A stretch of 64,000 bases of DNA from CAZOEL01 sp964578835 (lineage in GTDB: Bacteria > Desulfobacterota > Syntrophobacteria > Syntrophobacterales > Syntrophobacteraceae), in contig CAZOEL010000015.1 of assembly GCA_964578835.1 (NCBI GenBank), positions 31,441-95,440 on the forward strand, read 5' to 3'. The notes beneath the pieces are model-generated. The model was not told the origin of the DNA and made no database searches. It saw only the letters and a program-made list of their open reading frames with translations. Positions 60,021-64,000 of the stretch are shown here, piece by piece. The translations under genes were made by a program, and so were the position numbers. The number at the start of each line of letters is the position of its first letter. The stretch's first letter is position 1.

Positions 60021-61562
60021 TTATCGTGGGAACGATTTCTCCCGCACTATTCCGAGCTTTTTCATTTTGGACTCCAGGGTGGTCGGCTTGAGGCCAAGGA
60101 TCTCCGCAGCTCCGCCCCTGCCCCTTACGCGCCAGCCCGTGGATTTGAGAACCTCGAGAATATGGTTTCGCTCCATATTTTCCAGGGTCGCCGGAGCCTC
60201 GGCTTCCACACCCTGGGAATGGGGGGCTTCAAAGTGCAATGTCGGGGTATTGGTCAGAATCATTGCCCGCTCTACTGCGTTTCTCAGCTCCCGTACGTTT
60301 CCGGGCCATGGGTAACTCACAAGACCGGTCATATCCTTTCGGGGAATGCTCTGGATCTTTTTTCCCATGCGTTTGGAGAGCTCTTTAACAAAAGTCCACA
60401 CAAGGATCGGGATGTCTTCGGGGCGATCGCGCAAGGGTGGAATTTCTATGGGAAATACGTTTAGGCGGTAGTACAAATCGTCCCTGAACTTCCCCTCTCT
60501 CACAGCGCGGGCAAGATTGCGGTTGGAGGCGGCAATGACTCGAACATCCACCTTGATGGTTTTTGTAGAGCCAAGTCGCTCGAACGTCCCTTCCTGCAGC
60601 GCGCGCAGGAGCTTCACCTGGGTTTCCAGAGGCAGCTCACCGATTTCGTCTAAGAATAGTGTGGAGCCATCCGCCATCTCAAAGCGTCCCATTTGCCTGG
60701 TAAGCGCCCCCGTATAGGCGCCCCGCTCCCGGCCAAAGAGCTCGCTTTCAATAAGGGTGGAAGGAATGGCCGCGCAGTTTATGGTAACGAGAGTCCGGCG
60801 GGATCGTGGGCTGAGATCATGAATGGCCATGGCAAGAAGCTCCTTGCCCGTTCCGGTCTCCCCGGCGATGAGCACCGTGGATTCAGTCGGCGCCACTTGG
60901 CGAGCGTGGTTCAAAACCGTGCGGATCGCCTGACTGCTACCGACTATTTTATCGTGGCCGCGCCATATCTTCGCTTCTTCCCGCAGGCAGAGATTCTCGG
61001 TTTGGAGTTGGTCCCGGAGCTTTCCCACTTCATCAAGAGCCGCTGTCAACTTATGGGCCATTTGTTCCCGTTCTGCAATCTCGGCCCTTAGCCTGGCGTT
61101 CGATTCGACGAGCTCCGCTGTGCGCTGGGCGATTCTATCTTCGAGATCCCTGTTGATCTTCCTTAAAGTCGCCTCGGCCCTCTGCATGCGCAGGAAGACC
61201 CCCACCCGCGAGAGAAGCTCCTGATTGTCGATCGGACGCCTTATATAGCCGTCGGCCCCGGATTCCAAGCCGGAGACAATGTCTCCTGCTTCTTTGGCCA
61301 TTCCCGAGAGCAGAACCACCATGGAGCCGTCAACGTCTGCATTGGTCTTGATCCGCCGGCAAAGATCTTTGCCGTCTCCATCGGGCAGGTGAACGTCAAG
61401 GAGCACGAGGTCCGGCTTCCCTTCCAGCCATCCGACATAGCCCGTTTCAACTCCCTCGGCCTCTCTCACTTCATAGCCGGCCTTGCGCAACAGACGGGCC
61501 GTTATGGTGCGAAGATGCTCGTCATCTTCAATCAGCAGAATCGAGGCTTTATCCGCTGTCAT
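60021..61562 (-). CDS. Sigma-54-dependent response regulator (NtrC type)
   Basis: A 513-residue regulator. Receiver domain 1-120 with ILLIEDDEHLR and DLVLLDVHLPDGDG (phospho-Asp), then a coiled coil (about 130-200), then the AAA+ domain: Walker A GETGTGKELLAMAIH, the sigma-54 contact loop GAYTGA (a common variant of GAFTGA), Walker B GSTLFLDEIGEL. The C-terminal Fis-type HTH is LKSTGWRVRGRGGAAEILGLKPTTLESKMKKLGI. It should activate sigma-54 promoters when phosphorylated. It is four bases downstream of the histidine kinase stop and is the last gene of a B12 sensor-kinase-regulator operon, so its kinase is clear. Its targets are not visible here. Confidence 0.95.
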   Translation of the reverse strand: MTADKASILLIEDDEHLRTITARLLRKAGYEVREAEGVETGYVGWLEGKPDLVLLDVHLPDGDGKDLCRRIKTNADVDGSMVVLLSGMAKEAGDIVSGLESGADGYIRRPIDNQELLSRVGVFLRMQRAEATLRKINRDLEDRIAQRTAELVESNARLRAEIAEREQMAHKLTAALDEVGKLRDQLQTENLCLREEAKIWRGHDKIVGSSQAIRTVLNHARQVAPTESTVLIAGETGTGKELLAMAIHDLSPRSRRTLVTINCAAIPSTLIESELFGRERGAYTGALTRQMGRFEMADGSTLFLDEIGELPLETQVKLLRALQEGTFERLGSTKTIKVDVRVIAASNRNLARAVREGKFRDDLYYRLNVFPIEIPPLRDRPEDIPILVWTFVKELSKRMGKKIQSIPRKDMTGLVSYPWPGNVRELRNAVERAMILTNTPTLHFEAPHSQGVEAEAPATLENMERNHILEVLKSTGWRVRGRGGAAEILGLKPTTLESKMKKLGIVREKSFPR

Positions 61563-61565
61563 CGC

Positions 61566-62696
61566 TCAATCCGCCCTCTCCTTTGCCGGAAGGGGAAGTG
61601 TGACCGTAAATGTGGACCCGCTTCCCAATTCGCTCTGCACAGAAATGAAGCCCGCATGCTGCTCTATGACTTTTCGGGCTATTGCCAGGCCAAGCCCCGT
61701 GCTCCGTTCTCCCGCCGTCTTTCTCCCATGACCTCTTCCATAGATTGAGAAAAGCTCCCCTAAAATCTCTTCGGGAATACCCGTTCCCTTGTCCTCCACC
61801 AGGATGCGCGCCCCGGCATCGTCTAGCACGGTTCGCACCGTGACGGGGGAGCCCGGGTAAGAGTGTTCGATGGCGTTTGCCACAAGATTCACGATGACCT
61901 GCTCGACCTTGGGGCTATCTATCAGAAGAAGCGGAATTCTCGGATCGTGGGTAACTTTTATTTCTATATCCTTCCTCCTGGCGACGTGTCTCACGATCTC
62001 CAAAGCCTGCTCGACGACCTGAAACAGGTGGGTCTTCACGAGGGTAAGCTCAAAATGCCCGGACTCTATGAGTGAAACATCGAGGAAATTTTCAATGAGG
62101 CGTCGCATGAACACGCTTGCGTCCATCATGGATTTCAGAAACTGCCTGTGCTCATCGGAAAGAGTATGGTTCATCTCATCCAGGAGGATTTCACTGTAAG
62201 CCATGACCACTCCGAGGGGTTTTCTGAGGTCATGAGCAGCCATGCCGATGAACTGGTTCTTCAAACGATCGAGTCTTGTTAGCTCGGCATTGCTCTTTTG
62301 CAATTGCCTGGCAAGGTTGCTCAGTTCCTGGTTGAGCAAAATGATTTCCCGTCTCAGCGTCTCCTGTTCGGAAAAATCCGCGCTGCCCAATACGAGAACC
62401 GTTTCCTCCAGGCTGTAGAAGTGGCAGTAAAATGTCTGGGGAAGGCCCGTGGCGATGGACACGTTTACGAGATGCGCCCCTTTTTCTTGCAAGGCCAATT
62501 CGAAAGGAGAGAGGGTTTGTGTGAAATCGATGAGGATCTCGCTGTAGGGCCGGCCAATGATGTCCCTTCCCACGAGATTGTATGTGAAGCGGTTGGTCTC
62601 GAGGACGATTCCACGACCGTCAATCAAAAGGTAGAGGGTTGTCCCGAGCTCCAGAAGGTATCTGGAAAGGATGGATTGGATAACCTCCCGCTTCAT
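61566..62696 (-). CDS. PAS sensor histidine kinase of the B12-sensor operon
   Basis: A 376-residue soluble kinase. N-terminal PAS-like domain about 15-130 (LLIDGRGIVLETNRFTYNLVGRDIIGRPYSEI), a short coiled coil, HisKA with MAAHDLRKPLGVVMAYSEILL near 165-185, HATPase with VIVNLVANAIEHSYPGSPV, VEDKGTGIPEE and STGLGLAIARKVIEQHAG. I begin at ATG 62696 (MKREVIQSIL), just after the B12 gene stop at 62701; the longer frame overlaps that gene. There is no membrane segment. Its place between the B12-binding protein and the NtrC-type regulator suggests it is controlled by the former and phosphorylates the latter. Confidence 0.92.
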   Translation of the reverse strand: MKREVIQSILSRYLLELGTTLYLLIDGRGIVLETNRFTYNLVGRDIIGRPYSEILIDFTQTLSPFELALQEKGAHLVNVSIATGLPQTFYCHFYSLEETVLVLGSADFSEQETLRREIILLNQELSNLARQLQKSNAELTRLDRLKNQFIGMAAHDLRKPLGVVMAYSEILLDEMNHTLSDEHRQFLKSMMDASVFMRRLIENFLDVSLIESGHFELTLVKTHLFQVVEQALEIVRHVARRKDIEIKVTHDPRIPLLLIDSPKVEQVIVNLVANAIEHSYPGSPVTVRTVLDDAGARILVEDKGTGIPEEILGELFSIYGRGHGRKTAGERSTGLGLAIARKVIEQHAGFISVQSELGSGSTFTVTLPLPAKERAD

Positions 62697-62700
62697 CTTC

Positions 62701-63342
62701 TCACTGCTCCATTCCAGAAATGTAGCACTCCAGATCATGGAGGGAGGCCAGTATCCGGACGCCCTGATAGCGCTCCTCGATTTCCCTCCCGCCCCACCTG
62801 AAAGCCTGTCCTCCGAGGATGACAGGCAACCGGGGATAGCTTTCCCGCACCAGTTCGAGCACTTTCAACAGGCTTGACATGTTGAAGGAAACACTCAAGG
62901 AAAGGGCAAGCATATCGGGATTTTTTTCCCCGACTAAATCCAGCAGTGCAGCCACTGGCGTATTAGCCCCTAAGAAATACCCATGCCAACCATGCAACTC
63001 CAGGATATCGGCCACCATCTTCCCGCCTATCTGGTGGAGCTCGTTTGCAGTGCACGAAACGAGCGCGGTCTTCCCTATATGTTCCGCAGAAAAAATGGCG
63101 GGATAGACCAAGGCCATGAGAAACTCAGTAATAGAGGTGGCAAGGTGTTCCGTTGCGACAGAAATCTTCCCTGTTTCCCACAGTCGGCCTACCTCGTACA
63201 TACTCTCTTGGAATAACTGGACATACAACTGCTTTACCCCAATGCCCTCATCGAGAAGACGTTGAACCATATCAGCGCATGCACTTCGCCTTCCGGCGAG
63301 GAGGCTATCCAGGTAAGCGCCATAAACATCCGGAGGCATCAT
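62701..63342 (-). CDS. B12-binding sensor protein with CarH-like motifs
   Basis: A 213-residue cobalamin-binding protein without a DNA-binding domain. The helical cap (about 1-88) holds Trp55-x9-Glu65-His66, the W-x9-EH pattern of CarH-type adenosylcobalamin photoreceptors. The Rossmann domain has Glu101-x-His103-x-x-Gly106, the E/DxHxxG cobalt ligand motif (base-off/His-on), then FLGANTPVAALLDLV and PVILGGQAF. CarH has an N-terminal MerR HTH; here that is lacking and a histidine kinase and NtrC-type regulator follow. It could sense light through adenosylcobalamin or sense B12 itself (inference). ATGs at 63342 and 63339 are both possible. A strong inverted repeat lies upstream. Confidence 0.9.
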   Translation of the reverse strand: MMPPDVYGAYLDSLLAGRRSACADMVQRLLDEGIGVKQLYVQLFQESMYEVGRLWETGKISVATEHLATSITEFLMALVYPAIFSAEHIGKTALVSCTANELHQIGGKMVADILELHGWHGYFLGANTPVAALLDLVGEKNPDMLALSLSVSFNMSSLLKVLELVRESYPRLPVILGGQAFRWGGREIEERYQGVRILASLHDLECYISGMEQ

Positions 63343-63370
63343 TGTTAATAACCCTACCTTCCATATGTGC

Positions 63371-63409
63371 GAAAGGGATACATAAGGATCAGCTTCATGT
63401 ATCCCTTTC
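63371..63409. promoter_or_regulatory. 13-bp inverted repeat upstream of the B12-sensor operon
   Basis: GAAAGGGATACAT (63371-63383) and ATGTATCCCTTTC (63397-63409) form a perfect inverted repeat with a 13-base spacer, 29-67 bases before the first gene. Its placement fits an operator or leader hairpin; there is no T-run, so a terminator is less likely. Confidence 0.5.
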
Positions 63410-63422
63410 AGGGAACAACCCC

Positions 63423-63490
63423 ATACCCGATACTATTCCCGGGGTGGCGCTGCGCTGCCTCGGGCTGGTTTATCAAACCCCTTCGGGGTA
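63423..63490. repeat. REP/MITE-like GC palindromic element
   Basis: A gene-free stretch with nested palindromes (GGGGTGGCGCTGCGCTGCC; ACCCCTTCGGGGT). It resembles, in inverted orientation and in wording, the element at 63901-64000. These may be the two ends of one non-autonomous element or two dispersed repeats. Confidence 0.5.
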
Positions 63491-63542
63491 GAAAAACCTC
63501 AAACCAAAAAACTTGAACATCGAGTATTAGCCAGCCTCTCGA

Positions 63543-63656
63543 TTATTCGCGCTCGTCCGCAGCGAGAGGTTCTGCGGCGTTTTCGTCTGCTCCTTTAATT
63601 TCATCTATCAGATCCCGGTAGTTGTTGAGCAGAGGCCCGTAGGGGGAGCGCCGCAT
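63543..63656 (-). CDS. Possible small protein of 37 residues
   Basis: A short frame with ATG 63656 behind AGGAG at good spacing: begins MRRSPYGPLLNNYRDL and ends in an acidic stretch PLAADERE. It is soluble and of mixed charge. It stands between two REP-like repeats and could be a real small gene or the tail of a lost one. No family is recognised. Confidence 0.35.
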   Translation of the reverse strand: MRRSPYGPLLNNYRDLIDEIKGADENAAEPLAADERE

Positions 63657-63900
63657 AGGTTGCTCCTGTCATACCGCGCCCTAATTCCTGTAGGCGACCA
63701 TGTCTGCATACCGGAGATAATTGGCGGCAAAGAGCATTCAATCGGCTTTCTTCGAGATCTCTTTTGCGGAAGAGGTCTCGTCTCCAATTATCGTATCAAT
63801 TCATACCATGTCAAGAAGGCGCCCAGGACTTACTTGTTCTCTGATGATTGAACAAATGAAACGCTGGGTTAACCTCTATTCCAGTCACTTTTGCGTTGGA

Positions 63901-64000
63901 ATCAGCCCTGAAGGGGCGAAATGCCATAGCCCGGGGCATCGCCCCGGGTAGAGATCCTGCCATATTCTCCAAGCCCTGTAAGGGCGAGATAACCACTTTC
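63901..64000. repeat. REP-like element at the window edge
   Basis: Contains AGCCCTGAAGGGGCG, the palindrome CCCGGGGCATCGCCCCGGG (63930-63948) and AAGCCCTGTAAGGGCGA. The same style of repeat is dispersed in many Desulfobacterota and planctomycete genomes (from memory). The stretch 63657-63900 before it shows no supported gene. Confidence 0.5.

Overview
The window looks like chromosomal DNA of an anaerobic Desulfobacterota (Deltaproteobacteria), probably near Syntrophobacterales. The basis is inference from gene content: a deltaproteobacterial/mitochondrial-type EF-G, a four-part 2-oxoacid:ferredoxin oxidoreductase whose beta subunit is fused to a GltD-like flavoprotein, many PAS/GAF sensor kinases, and mixed GC content. 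No rRNA gene is present, so the assignment is not firm.

Region 1 (1-19.2 kb) is housekeeping. It holds a cyclophilin, a two-gene operon with a RecA-like ATPase, fusA, two cell-wall enzymes (MepA-type endopeptidase with LysM repeats; L,D-transpeptidase), tadA, two tRNA-Ser genes flanking a frameshifted lipid-A-biosynthesis-type membrane gene, dnaX-ybaB-recR, and the oxidoreductase operon.

Region 2 (19.2-45.6 kb) is a defence island anchored at tRNA-Asn. A remnant of a serine recombinase lies just inside the tRNA end. Then come an HTH regulator and a run of genes whose order matches, from memory, the Methylation-Associated Defense System (MADS): N6-adenine methyltransferase, Fic protein, HsdS-like specificity subunit, a giant NERD-pseudokinase-kinase-NTPase, a 560-residue protein and an 1813-residue HerA-type ATPase. 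Fic plus a small decayed ORF sit where MAD3/MAD4 would be expected. A 161-residue unknown protein follows, then a complete type I Zorya system: a MotA-like ring with a long coiled-coil tail, an OmpA-domain stator, ZorC and the SNF2 helicase ZorD. The island ends at a second copy of the tRNA-Asn 3' end followed by a terminator and tandem repeats.

Region 3 (45.6-47.97 kb) is gene-poor scrap: a decayed P-type ATPase, a degenerate element tail, a Uma2 nuclease gene, a fragment of a group II intron reverse transcriptase, a third tRNA-Asn-3'-like site and REP-type palindromes. The repeated tRNA-Asn 3' ends suggest successive integrations at one site.

Region 4 (47.97-64 kb) is a signalling block, almost all on the minus strand. 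It comprises a CheB-CheR-PAS fusion, a PAS hybrid kinase, a PAS/GAF/LuxR protein split by one TGA codon, a kinase remnant and a REC-GAF-PAS-kinase-REC hybrid, mostly joined by ATGA overlaps. A separate operon encodes a B12-binding sensor with CarH-like motifs, a histidine kinase and a sigma-54 response regulator, which together look like a cobalamin- or light-responsive two-component system. REP-like palindromes and one small possible gene close the window.
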